From contig CM055097.1 of NCBI GenBank assembly GCA_029204225.1, forward strand, positions 54,661,855-54,725,854: DNA of 64,000 nt, written 5' to 3'. The notes below the pieces were generated by a model. That model saw nothing but the letters and a program-made list of their open reading frames with translations, did not search any database and had not been told where the DNA came from. Of the stretch, positions 44,736-56,565 are shown in pieces (the first letter of the stretch is position 1; the number at the start of each line of letters is the position of its first letter). The DNA is from Diphasiastrum complanatum. Taxonomy: Eukaryota > Streptophyta > Lycopodiopsida > Lycopodiales > Lycopodiaceae. A program made the translations under genes and the position numbers.

Positions 44736-45861
44736 CTGCATTATGTAATGCTTGGTTGGTGGAAATGTCATTAAGTTTGTGAATATCTAGAATCAAATGA
44801 GCTTCATCATCTCCTTGGTTGTTCACCATCATATTGCCTTGGCTAACCATGGCAGATGAAAGGTCCATTGTGCTTTCTAATGCCACCATAAACCTATCCT
44901 CTACTTGGTTCTTTCCATGATTGGCACTTGGGGGTGTTTTGGGTGAATTCATGTTGAAAGAACTCTGTGCAAATTGCAACTACATTAGAATGTCATAGTT
45001 CACATAATGCCCAAATTAGGGCATTTCTTTTGTACTTGGTTTTATGAAATTTTGCTCAAGGGATGTTAATATGTTGATAAAATGAAAGCTCTCAATTTTT
45101 TTTCCAATTTTTTTTTCATGATCAAAAGCATTCATTACCTCGAAATTGCATGCTGCTCTGTTTTGAAGATAGAGTGACCATTTAGCTCTTTCAACTTGGG
45201 CAAAGCCTCAATCAAGAATTTTGACAAGCCCTCTTGTAGTGTACAACAGGGATTTTGTAAAACATCAAGAAATTGGAGTGACTTGGGCAACTCTTTTTCT
45301 GTATCAATCAAAACTCACACAAAACTATTTAAGGAAACTAACAACAAATAGCATGATAATCAAATACATAATTCATGTGATTGTGTTCCAAAATTGATAA
45401 CAAAGCTTAAATTTCTCATTGGAACTAAATTATTCAAAGTTTAAATGGTTACCTGGTTCTATATGTGAAATTAAATTGTCGGTTACATCAAGGAACTGAA
45501 GGCTTTGTAAATATTTCAGACCATCCAAGTTCATAATATTATTGCCAGAAACTGTAAGAAATGACACCTGCTTTGCCGCTTCTATGTGTGACCCCATCAC
45601 ATAATAGCATTAATCAGGTGAAACGCATCTCCAAGCACTTATGAGAACTGCAACAAAGATGAACACTATCTAAAGAAACCTGAACCCTTTTGGTGACGAT
45701 ATTACGAGGAGCAGAATCATCACCTGCTGTAAGTAGACGTTTGTCAAGTTTGGAAGGTACAGAAAAAACTCGGGTTCCAGCTCTCTGATACGCTCTCGAT
45801 CTACCCTTACATGTGAGAGTTTCTTCAACGCGTCCTCTCCGCCCATAAATAAATGTTTTTG
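44736..45861 (-). CDS. LRRC46-like leucine-rich repeat protein (partial model)
   Basis: Minus-strand exons 45861-45724, about 45570-45453, 45298-45139 and 44962-44736. The last three junctions agree in phase with good donors (gtaacc, gtaatg, gtacaa). Residues show LRR units: LSHVRVDRERIRELEPEFFL, YLPNLTNVYLQQ, FLTVSGNNIMNLDGLKYL, LQFLDVTDNLISHIEP, then a cap-like LPKSLQFLDVLQNPC and FLIEALPKLKELNG. The order and wording parallel animal LRRC46 (LDRE-I, LYLQ-N, FLSLAGNQI, LQFLDLSENLI, EALPLLLDLDG). LRRC46 acts in sperm flagellum formation in mouse. About eight residues of one LRR are missing between exons 1 and 2, so a small exon is unassigned. The start codon is not identified; open sequence at 45,890-46,229 may hold 5' exons or leader. 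More 3' exons are likely, as the last exon ends on a good donor. Confidence 0.7.
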
Positions 45862-46229
45862 CTGCACGTTAGAGCATCGACTAACAGCATTCTAGAGATG
45901 ATAATTTTACGTCCAGACAATTCCGCTGTGCAAAAGGAAAGCAAATCCAGGAAGAGTAAAAAGGTGGGGGGAGGGGGGGGGACATAGCGAACGCAGGAGC
46001 ATTGTCGAGGAAGCGAGGAGAAAGACTACGGTGGGCGAGCATTGCAGCCCATAGTAGCAACGATTGGTGCTTCTTTTTCTTCTCCTTTTCCTCCTCCTCC
46101 TCCATCATCCTTCATGCATAAACGAAGTTCGTTAGGAGTGTGGGATGGCACCTTTTGCTCCGAGGGTCTTAAAGGCATAGATTCCCAAATATCTAAAGTG
46201 GAACTAATGGTCAAGCTTGTTCCAATCAA

Positions 46230-47328
46230 GCCTGGATAGGGATTGAGGAGGTGAATTGCTACCTAGTTAAGTGTAAAATCACAGTCATCGCTATGAGTGT
46301 GAGCGCTCAATCCTAAAAACAATAGTGCTACTAAATCAATGTGCCACTAGTAAAGGTGGAAAGCATGCAAATTTGTAGCATGGAATGGGCCATTCTACCC
46401 AGTATGGCCCTCTTGGCAAAGCTTGGCATGGCGAGCCATGAGGCTCTTGGCACCAAGCAAAGGTCTTGATGGAGAGGCTGGATCTTATCTCATTTGATTG
46501 ATCTCCCTTGATTCCTTGATTTTGTTGTTGTGTAGTCTGTATTTATCAAATTTGTCAACGATAAGGAGTTTCATGTGGTTGATTACAAAGGTTTCTAATC
46601 ATGATCCCCGGTTAGAACTTGCTTTGAATGTCAATCTAATTGCCTTTGTTGTCATTAGATTTGATGACGTGGATAATGTAATCGATGATCAAGAATCTAA
46701 TCTGATTTTTTAATAGTCGCTTTGCACTCAATTGCCTCAACATTGCAGTTGATGCATTCTAGTGATTAGTTGTGAAAATTTCTAGCATTAGTTGCTATTA
46801 TGAGCTGTGAATTGTCATGGATCCTTTTTTAAAAAATTCTCTTTCTTTTTCTTTCTCAATTTTATCATTTTGGGGTTTACTCTCTCAATGTACAACAAAA
46901 ATTCAAAAAAAGAAAAGTGACAAAGGTTGTGTTTAAGAAATGGGATATACAATCACTTACTAGTTCAATGGGAATTCTGTACTTTATAATTAAACACTTG
47001 TATAGATGCAACCCATTTCATAAAGTGGATTGTGTTGGAATATTAATGCCACTCCAAATTTTGATTTGATCATCAACTCCTCTAGGATGACCAACAATCT
47101 TCATATCTTGCTTTAATTCCCAAATTAGGACAAGTATCAGCACATTCTAGTTACTTGCGCAGATAGAGATAATTTATATCTTGAATAGTATGCATAATTA
47201 AATTGTATCTTGAATAGTCAATTTTTGTCACAACCAACAATCTACAAGAATAATTAGGATTTTGCTATAATAGGAAAAAAACAAAATCTTGAGAAAGCCA
47301 TGATCTACACAAGTCAAGATCTGCACAT
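46230..47328. other. Intergenic, nothing certain
   Basis: No gene recognised. ggaatgggccattctaccca at about 46,384 resembles the arm of the foldback at 16,438. Confidence 0.4.
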
Positions 47329-48993
47329 TTGAAGTTTGGACAGATACCAAACCTTCTTTATCGAACTTACGAGTTTATGGATGTACTGCTTTTGCGCAGA
47401 TACCTCGTGATCTCAGAAAGAAGCTCGACTTCCAGAGTATCAAATGTGTTCTCATCAGCTACACTGCTTCAGATCAACGACGGATCAGAAGATGATGATG
47501 TTGTAGTTTAGCAACTACAGTATGATGGAAATGTTCAATTTCTTGTATTACCTAGAAGATCATCAAGGACTAGCAGACCACCTGAAAGGTATATTGATGT
47601 GTCTGTAGTCTATCTTGTTCAGGAACTGACGTCTTTCCAAGAGGCACTCAGTCAGCCTGATTCCAATCTCTGGAAAGAAGCTATGGATAAAGAGTATTCA
47701 TCTCTTATCAAGAGCCAGACATAGACAATTGTGATATTACCTACCAACAGAAACGTAGTTGATTGCAAATGGATTTTCAAAGTCAAGTACAACGCAGATG
47801 GAAGCATCAACAGAAGAAAGGGATGACTTGTCGCCAGAGGATTTTCTCAGGTATACAACATCGATTACACTAAAACTTTCAGTCTAGTAGTCAAGCATTC
47901 TTCTATTAGAGTTTTGCTATGATTTGCTGCTGCAGCAGATTTGGACATTCATCAATGACTGTACAGACAACATATCTCAATGGAGTTATCGAAGAAGACA
48001 TTTACATGGTTATATTATTGAGGGTAAACAAAATCATGTGTGTAAACTCCATAAGGCACTTTATGGCTTGAAGCAATCTGCTCGGGCATGGTTTCAAAGG
48101 ATCACTATTTGATCACGGCTATACACCTAGCTCTTTAGACTCAAACATTTACTTCAAAGCAGTGCAGCAGTCTTTTATCATTATCACTTTATACGTGGAT
48201 GATACATTGTTTTTTAGGAACAATACCAATTCGATAAAAGAGGCCAAGACAATGCTGCTATCTTCCAAATTTGACATGACCGATTTGGGTGAAGCTCATT
48301 TCTGCCTTGGTATACAAATCCACATAGACAGAAAATAGAAGTTGTTTTACATTACACAACAGGGGTACATCTACAACATGTTAGTCAGATATAGTCTGAT
48401 GAATTGCAAGTTAGCTCTCTCACTAATGGAACTAGGACTCAAATTGTCAAAGGACCAATGTCCCCAAACAATTCATGAGAAGCAGCAGTATGGACTTTTG
48501 CATTGGTTATGGAGCAGTCGACAACGACAAACTCAATTTACTCAATGGTCATACAGATGCAAGTTAGGCAAGAGTTGTAAACACTCGTAAATCCACTTCA
48601 AGATTTACATTCTTCCTCAACAATGGTCCAGTTTCCTAGAACAGTCGCAAGCAATCTTCGATAGCTCTATCTTCCACCTAAGCAGAGTATATTGCAGTCT
48701 CTCAAGCTACAAAGGAAGCAATTTGGTTGAGGAATTTACTCTCAGATATCGGTCTAAATCAATATGCCCCTACGACATTATTTTGTAATAATCAAAGTGC
48801 CATTGCTTTGTCAGCCAACCCTAGATTTCATTCCAGGAGTAAGCACATTGAACTGAAGTATCATTTCGTCAGAAGCAAAGTTCTCAACGAAGAGGTTAGA
48901 TTGCAATACTGTAGAACACAAGATATGACAACAAATGTTTTTACCAAAGCATTAAGTTTGGAGTCACACAGAAGATTCTGTGTAGGCCTTTAG
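47329..48993 (+). pseudogene. Copia pol 3' half, plus strand (inverted relative to its gag)
   Basis: Starts at the integrase C-terminal border (YRTYEFMDVLLLRRY-like frame-broken text equivalent to a VFGCTAFAQIPRDL region), continues through RT text (VDCKWIFKVKYNADGSIN; KLHKALYGLKQSARAW; LYVDDTLF) and ends in RNase H (LFCNNQSAIALSANPRFH; RSKHIELKYHFVRSKVL; QDMTTNVFTKALSLESHRR) at 48993. Many stops and frame changes. It matches the element at 56.6-58.8 kb closely but lies on the opposite strand to the gag and integrase text that adjoins it. Confidence 0.85.
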
Positions 48994-49017
48994 TAGGACA
49001 TCTATTTCGAATATAGG

Positions 49018-50245
49018 TTGTTGTTGAAATAGCTTCAGCCCAAAGCACTTCGGAAGTGTCGCATGTGATAACATGCACTTTGTCAATTCAACTAAAGTTC
49101 TGTTCTTTCTCTCAGCAAGACCGTTTGATTGAGACGAATGGGAGGTAATATATTGTTGCTCAATGCCATTGTTAAGGCAATACTACTTGAATTCGTTGGA
49201 GATTCGTCCACTTCAACCTGGGGAGATGATAAAACTATGTCTGCTTGTTGATCAGGTTGCTTGGCTATATTCTTCACTTGGAGAGTTTGGCAATCCTTGA
49301 TCTCATGGTTATTGCGCTTGCAATACCTGTAAAACATCTTCTTCTTCGATTGTGGATTTGATGACTGTGCTTGACTTTGAGTCTGTTTTTGACTCGTTGT
49401 AGCCTTCTTGGAGCTTTTCTGCTTCTATCGCTTAAAGCCTTTGTTGACATATAGAGCCTGAGAGGAGGAAGTAGACGAAGTGTCTTGACTTCTTCTATTA
49501 TCTTCTTGCAGCAACATAGTGATAACTCTGGTAAGAGTTAAAGCTGAGTGTGTCGATATGATCATCACCCAGTTCTCATATGTAGAGAGCAAGCTTGAAA
49601 GCGATGTCATAATTGCATCTTATCGTCTTTGACTGATCCGACAACAGCCATCTGTTGCAAGAGATTCTTAAACTAGTTAATGTGACTCTGAAGTGAATCA
49701 CCAACATACATCTTGAATGTGAAGAATTTCCTTCATAATTGTATAGTAAGTTCAAGATGTCCCAAACTTCTCTTGACGTTTTAGCTTCACCTATGTGTCC
49801 AATCTGTGTATTTGATATATTGAGGATAATAAGCGCAAAAGCTTTACTGTCCTTTGATTTCCACTTTGAGTCATCATCTTCAGGTTTTACTTCTATACCT
49901 GTAACAACATCCCATAACTCGTTGGCAATTAGCAAAGTCTTCATCTTAAATTTTCACAAATGATAATTGGATCCATTCAGCTTGTCTGTGATGAGACCAA
50001 CTTTACTTTGAGAATCCATCTGGAACTTAGTCTGTCGATTGTATCGATGACGCTAAGATGTAGTAACGCCAACAATAGGAAATCAATTCTCTGGTTGAAA
50101 GGAACTGAAGAGTTTGATATCAATTTGATATCGCGAAAGATATTGAGTATTAGAGCTTTCGCTCTGATATCGAAATAGTATTAGGTCCTGAAAAAGAATT
50201 AACGCTTTGATATCATGTAGGTATACTCTGATACCATGATATAAT
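49018..50245 (-). pseudogene. Copia gag and integrase start, minus strand
   Basis: From the PBS at 50246-50257: gag (49944 on: MKTLLIANELWDVVTGIEV; LNISNTQIGHIGEAKTSREV), zinc-knuckle text (FYRYCKRNNHEIKDC, 49337), then a piece of integrase (tcacatgcgacacttcc-type text at 49,018-49,140, equivalent to VELAKCMLSHATLPK). The downstream half of pol is on the other strand at 47,329-48,993. Confidence 0.75.
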
Positions 50246-50257
50246 GCTCTGATACCA
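50246..50257 (-). other. Primer binding site, with second copy nearby
   Basis: Minus-strand TGGTATCAGAGC next to the LTR. A second near-identical site (tggtatcagagt) lies about 21 bases further inside, at about 50225-50236. The same doubled arrangement is present near 59,080-59,110 in degenerate form. Confidence 0.75.
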
Positions 50258-51330
50258 TGTCGAAAATAGGCTAGATAATATAATGCAAAAACTTCCTATT
50301 TTAAGTGCATGACTACGCCTATTAAAAATTGAACAAAGCAGTAGTGATGAAAATCACGTTCAATCTTTAGCAACTAGCTTTGAAATCGCTAGATACTAAG
50401 TGATTACGTAGCCAAACATAAAGTATTGAATTCTCAGACAATTTCTATCAATTACAAAAGCAATACAGAGATGCATCCATTTTGACATATACTGAACGCA
50501 ATAGAAGATAGTATTGATTCAGAAAAACAAAATTAGATGCTAACGAGCGCAAGACAATAGCAAATAGAAACCACACACTCTAAGTTGTCTCTGAGTAATT
50601 GAGAATAAGTCTGATAATAAGCAACTATGCTGATAAGCAATAGCGCAATAACAATCTCTAAAACAAATCTAAGAAGTGAGCTAGAATGCTCAGGAGTGTT
50701 CAAGCTTGCAGGCTTGAGAGAGAGAGAGCTAACTATTCAAAATGCTTCTTCTGATTGATTCTGATAATTATCAAACTACGTGAATATGAACAACTATTTA
50801 TACTAAAAAATTAGGTCGTCAATTGCGATCGCCAGTTGGCTGGTGTCCGCTAGCATCTATCCGGTTCCTTGTCATTGATTGCTGATAAGCGGTGAAATTG
50901 GCCGTAAACATTTTGTCTGCATAAATGAACCAAAACAGCCACAGGTGACACTGTTGCAAAAAAGTGAAAAACCCGAAGGTGCTCTTAAATCTCATTTAGG
51001 GTTGCCCCACACTTTTCCATAGTCATTTTCTTAATATTTGAGGCACTTTGGAAAAAGCAAAAAATGTGACGCTACATAATTACACAAGATTCCTGACAGA
51101 CGACTATGTTGCTAAAATGCGAAAAATGTGACATTGTAATTTTACTCGTAATTCTTGACATGCGAAAAGTGGGACATGTTGTCAAACTCAGTGTATTTCT
51201 ACAGACGGTGTAAAAACACTTGTAATTTTGTAGACTGTATAAAAACACGGAAAAATCCGTAAAACTAGATAAACAATGGATAAAGATTAAAACTAATAAG
51301 TCGATTAGTAAGAAGGAGAATAATCCAACA
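50258..51330 (-). repeat. LTR of the gcgaca Copia family (1,073 bp)
   Basis: Minus strand: TGTTGGATTATTCTCCTTCT ... CCTATTTTCGACA, with the PBS directly after. It contains repeated gcgaca/tgtcgc and gcaaaaatgcg phrases and a GA tract at about 50,718-50,730. It splits a plus-strand Copia fragment whose RT text starts at 51331. Confidence 0.85.
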
Positions 51331-52089
51331 AATGTATCTTTCGAATTCGACATGACCGATCTGGACAAAGCTCATTCTTGCCTTGGTATTCAAATCCAAA
51401 GAGATAGAAATCGAAATTTGATCTACATTACTTAGCAGAGGTACATCTACAATATGTTAGTCAGATATAATCTGGTTATAGCTCTCTCACCAATGGAACC
51501 AGGCCTCAAATTGTCAAAGGATAAGAGTCCTCAAACAATTCAAGAGAAGGAGTAGATGCGTGAGTATCCTTATCATTCTAGTATAGGATCTCTTATGGAT
51601 GCCATAATCTATACCAGACTAGACATAGCCTTTGCAGTCAGCTCCCTAAGTCAATTTTTGACTAACCCTGGTATAACACATTGGAAAGCTCTTGTCAGAG
51701 TTATGAGATATCTTCAAGCTACTATGGATTTTCGCATTTGTTATGGAGCAGTCGACAATGACAAACTCAATATTCTCAGTGGTTACACATATGCAAGTTG
51801 GGCAGGAGATGTAGACACTCGTAAATCCACTTGCATTCTTCCTCAACAATGGTGTTTTTCCATGGAACAGTCGCAAGCAATCATCAATAGCTCTATCTTC
51901 CACTGAATCATTGTATATCGCAGCCTCTCAAGCTACAAAGGAAGCAATTTGGTTGAGGAACTTACTCTCATATATCGATTTGAATCAATATGCTCTAATG
52001 ATTTTGTTTTGTGATAATCAAAGTGCCATTGCCTTGTTGGCCAACCTAGGTTTCATTCCAAGAGTGAGCACATTCAGATTAAAGGGAAG
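51331..52089 (+). pseudogene. Copia RT end and RNase H fragment
   Basis: Text for FDMTDL(D)KAHSCLGIQIQRD, then YPYHSSIGSLMDAIIYTRLD, FAVSSLSQFLTNPGITHWKA, SWAGDVDTRKSTC, and LFCDNQSAIALLAN. Several stops and shifts. It ends abruptly at an LTR start. Confidence 0.85.
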
Positions 52090-52716
52090 TGTTAGATTAT
52101 TCTCCTACAAATCCCCTAATCGACTTTTAATCTTCATCCAATTGATTATCCATACCCGCAGTTTCTTTCATGTTTTGACACAGTCTACAAAACTACTCGA
52201 AAATGGTTCACAGGTGGTTATTGTCGCTTCGGCCACTTTGGCCACTTCAAACACTTTGGAGACTTCAGTTTTTCGCATTTTTCGGCTATCGCATTTTTCG
52301 GGAAAATGTGAACTGTGCAAAAAATAGTTCATTTCTGCAGAGTGACAGTTAACGTTCCATTTGAAATTAAAAGCCACCGACTTGCATTAATTTATCAACA
52401 AGTGAGGGAAGTCCTAACTAAACGAGTGCCAACACATCACAGCCAACTAGATGGCGCAATTTACGGCCTAATTTCTTAGTATAAATAGCTGATCATACTT
52501 CTACATCATAATCATTGTTATCATAATGGGTTGAAACATAGTTAGCATCTCTCTCAAGCTTTCAAGCTTGAACACTCTTGAGCATTCTAGCTCAGTTCTT
52601 TAGAGTTGATTTAGAATTTGCTATTGCGCTTATTGCTTCTAGCGGAAGTGCTTAATTCAATGTGATTTCTATCACTACTTTCTATTCAAAATTGATAGGC
52701 GTAGTCATGCACAAGA
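52090..52716 (+). repeat. Partial LTR of the gcgaca Copia family, plus orientation
   Basis: Begins tgttagattattctcctac after aaagggaag (PPT-like), follows the 5' half and the 3' end of the family LTR (attgataggcgtagtcatgca) but is shorter than the 1,073-bp copy, so it is internally deleted. Confidence 0.65.
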
Positions 52717-53564
52717 AAGAAGGTTCATTCCATTGCACTCGATGAGGTCGTCTACCTACTTCAACTTTGTCAAATTGCTTTCTCTTATCTCATCACCTCT
52801 TTCCAACAACAAACTTCTATCATTATCATAAACTTAAGCTTTAATCATGACTCTCTCTCTAAAGCTTAAGTTTGCTTATAATGTCACACAAAGAAAGGCA
52901 ATTTCTAAATATTTCAAACATGTCCTTACTAAAGGGTTTTGTAAGAACATCAACTATATGCTCAACAATGCTAGAATGCACTACCCTAACATCATTGTTG
53001 AGCACACACTCACATATAAAGTGATAATCTCTATGTATTTATTTCTAGCATAATAAACATGATTCTTGACAAGCTGTAATATTACCAAATCATGATCCTA
53101 AAATTGATGCCCTTACTTTGTACATAGCCTTTGATCACGAATCTGACCTTGTGCTTTGCTATGCTCCCATCTGCGTGGTACTTTGTCCTGTATACCCATT
53201 TCCAATCAATGGGTTTCTTACCAGTTGGTGGCTCTACCAAGTCCCATGTATCATGCTAGCTTCATACCTGTCAGATTGCATATCTCTAGTTGACCTTCAT
53301 AGCTCTCCCTAAATGGGTGATTCAAGAAAGTAGTCCATGTCGTGGCTCTCCATCAATCTCTCAAACCATTTAGGGAGTTTTCTGTCAGGTGATCTACTTC
53401 TAGGTGAGAATGTATCCCAAGGCACATATTTCTCCTTGTACTTGTCAATTGCAACTACAATCCTCTTGGATCCAAATGATCATTCCCCATTGTACACCAA
53501 ATATAGAGCTCTTAGTAGTGATAAATAAAGAGTTCTATGGTTGAGACACTTATTGGAAGATTTT
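52717..53564. other. Mixed retroelement debris
   Basis: Contains weak integrase/RT-like phrases on the minus strand around 53,100-53,500 (frame-broken) but no domain that can be named securely. Confidence 0.35.
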
Positions 53565-53840
53565 CAACAACCGCAAATGAGTACAAAGATAATGTATTGT
53601 GATAACCAAAGTTCCATCCATCTTACCAAAAATCCAATATTTCGTGCACGAACTAAGCACATAGAAATGCATCATCATTTTGTTTATAGATAAATTCAAG
53701 ATAAATATATAGATATTGTGTTTTGTAAGTCTGAAAATCAAATAACAAATGTATTTACCAAAATTCCAAGCAAATCTAAATCTAATTTTTTTTGGACACT
53801 ATTAAGCTTAGTAGAATGTAAATTGATCATTAAGGAGGAG
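53565..53840 (+). pseudogene. Copia RNase H C-terminus and polypurine tract
   Basis: Encodes a clear Copia RNase H end (IMYCDNQSSIHLTKNPIFRA; RTKHIEMHHHFVYR; TNVFTKIPSKSK), ending near taaggaggag (53831-53840), directly before TGTTAGAATCACAATGATC at 53841, a new LTR start of a separate family. The rest of that LTR (about 100-110 bases visible) fades into other repeats. Confidence 0.75.
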
Positions 53841-53949
53841 TGTTAGAATCACAATGATCAATATATTCTACTTAAATGTACTATATATGTTAGACTTAGA
53901 ACCATATGCTTTAGAAAATAACAACTCGCTTAAAGACATCTATAGATTA

Positions 53950-54560
53950 GTTTTCGAGCACGACTGGATTTAAATTTTAGGGAAAAAAAGTAAGATATGT
54001 TTGCATGTTTCAAACACTCAAGAGCATTAATTGAGAGTTATGCCAATGTGAGGATCAAAGTGTTTAGATCATATATTGGGAGAGAATATGAATCAACTGA
54101 GTTTGAGGTGTTTGCAAGGAAAATGACATCAAAAGACACTCTACACAGTCTTACACTCCACTACATGATGGAGTAGTTGAGCGTAAAAAGTGTACAATTT
54201 TGGAATTCTTGGGAGCCATCTTGAAACATATTGCTCTCACAAACTTATATTGGATTGAAGCTTGTGGTTAAGGCATTCAAGGATTCACATTAAGGGGGAG
54301 TATTGGATTATTCCCCTTCTTACTAATCAACTAATCGATTTTAATCTTCATCCATTGTTTATCCAGTTTTGTAGATTTTCTCGTGTTTTTATACAGTCTG
54401 CAAAATTACAAGTGTTTTTACACAGTCTGCAGAAATTCACGGAGTCTGACAACAGTGTCGCATTTTTCGCCTGTCAAGAATTACGAGTAAAATTACAATG
54501 TCGCATTTTTTGCATTTTAGCGACATTGTCGCCTATCAAGAATCTCGTGTAAATATGTAG
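53950..54560 (+). repeat. Integrase fragment then LTR fragment
   Basis: 53950-54262 holds frame-broken integrase text (HSTQSYTPLHDGVVERKK; LEFLGAILKH). At 54303 an LTR fragment of the gcgaca family starts (attggattattccccttct) with tgtcgcatttttcgcctgtc and similar phrases to about 54,545. Confidence 0.65.
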
Positions 54561-55290
54561 TAAGACAGTATTCCTTGAATATGGTGGAGATGTATTCTCC
54601 CCCATTGTCAGACCTCAGCACTTTAATTCTTTTGCCAATCAATTCTGCACTCTCTTTGAATTGTCAAAAGTATTTGAAAGCCTCTGACTTCTGCTTAATG
54701 AAATAAACAACTATTCTTCTAGAAAATTCGTCAATAAAAGTAATGAAAACTTTGCATCTATCAATGATAGAGTTTGCAGAGGTCCACATATATCTCAATG
54801 AACAACATTTAATAGACCTTTTGATGCATTCCTATGACTCGATCTAAAAGGAATCCTAGTCTACTTTCCAAGGATGCAACTATGACAAACCGAAAGATCG
54901 ACTTTATCGCTTGGATAGTTGAGATCAAGTGCTAGGGATTGTATGGACATGTTCGATACAGATGCATAATTCAAGTGTCCTAAGCGATGATGCCATAGTA
55001 ATGCTTTATTGACAAGAATAGAGGTCTTCAAGGCTTGACTAGTATCAAAATAGTAATTCAAGTGTCCTAAGCGATGATGCCATAATAATGCTTTATTGAC
55101 AAGAATAGAGGTTTTCAAGGCTTGACTAGTATCAGAATAACAATGTGCCAATCTATATAAGTTTCCATGTCTCTTGCTGAGTGCAAGGACATTACTTGTT
55201 GTCCTATTGATAATTTGGCATTGATCATACTCAAACTCCATCCTATGACCTAAATCTATATACTTACTGATAACAAATTTGTAGAGAGTT
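54541..55290 (-). pseudogene. Copia GAG-pre-integrase fragment with internal duplication
   Basis: Minus-strand text for NVLALSKRHGNLYRLAHCYS and ALLWHHRLGHLNY, followed by integrase core phrases. A roughly 80-bp unit (SQALKTSILVNKALLWHHRL) is directly repeated at about 54,968-55,130. Closely similar to 58,283-58,500. Confidence 0.8.
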
Positions 55291-55354
55291 TAGGAACATA
55301 CAAGACTTTTGACAATAGTTTGAATCGATCATGTTGGAACCTTAATCTTACAGT

Positions 55355-56565
55355 ACATAGGATAGATAATAGGATTGATAATATCAGCAAAAACTTCCTA
55401 TTTCAAGTGCGTGACTATGCCTATCAAAATTTGAACAAAGCAGTAGTGATGGAAATCACGTTCAATCTTTAGCAACTAACTTTGAAATTGCTAGATACTA
55501 AGTGATTACATAGCCAAACATGAAATATTGAATTCTCAGACAATTTCTATCAATTAGAAAAGCAATACAGAGATGCATGCATTCTGACATATATTGAACA
55601 CAATAAGAAGATAGTATTGATTCAGAAAAACAAAATCAGATGCTAATGAGCGCAAAACAATAGCGGATAGAAATCGCGCACTCTAAGCTGTCTCTGAGTA
55701 ACTGAGAATAAGGTTGATAATAAGCAGCTTTGCTGATAAGCAGTAGCGCAATAGCAACACTAAAATAAATCTCTAAAAGACCAATCTAGAATGATCAAAA
55801 GAGTTCAACCTTGAAAGCTTGATAGAGAGCTAACAACAATACTTTCTGATTGTGAATGATCTGCTTGATAAGAGCGTAGGAAGCATCGTGTAATAACACT
55901 CATCCCCTTCACAATTCACAATAACATTTCAGATCTTGATCATTTCGATCATTTGATGATAAAATGTATGAATATGAACAACTATATATACTAAGCAATT
56001 AGGTCATCAATTGTGATTGCCAGTCGCTAGTGTCCATTGGTATTCATCCATTTCCTTGTCATTGATTGCTGATAAGCGGTGGAGATTGGCCGTAAACAGT
56101 CTGTTTGCATAAATGAACTAGAATTGTCACTTTGCAGAAATGAACCAAAACAGCCACAGGCGACACTGTCGCAAAAATACGACAGTGTCAGGTTTTTTTG
56201 TGAAAAACGTGACAATGCCCTTAAATCTGATTTAGGGTTGCCCCACACTTTGCTAGAGTCATTTCCTTAACATTTGAGGCACTTAGAAAAAGCAAAAAAT
56301 GCGACTATGCATATTTGCTCGCAAATCCTAATAGGCAAAAAATGCGAAAAAGGCGACACTGCATTTTTCCTAAAGATTTTTGACAGGCGACAATTTCGCA
56401 AAAATGCGAAAAAGCCGAAGTGAGAGAAAAATACAACATTGTTGTCAAACTCCATGTATTTCTGCAGACTGTGTAAAAACACGGAGAAAATCCGCAGAAG
56501 TGGATAAACAATGGATGAAGATTAAAACCGATTAGTCGATTAGTAAGAAGGAGAATAATCCAACA
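55355..56565 (-). repeat. 3' LTR of the gcgaca Copia family, end broken
   Basis: Minus strand from TGTTGGATTATTCTCCTTCT at 56565, preceded by the PPT aagggggag (plus ctcccccttg at 56566). Similar to 50258-51330 through most of its length and losing similarity near 55355 just before the expected CA end. Includes palindromic gcgacactgtcgc at about 56,161-56,173. Confidence 0.75.

Noticed and set aside
45881-46229. First exon of the LRRC46-like gene
   Set aside because: Open minus-strand text exists, but no start and donor combination gives a convincing in-phase join; left out of the model.
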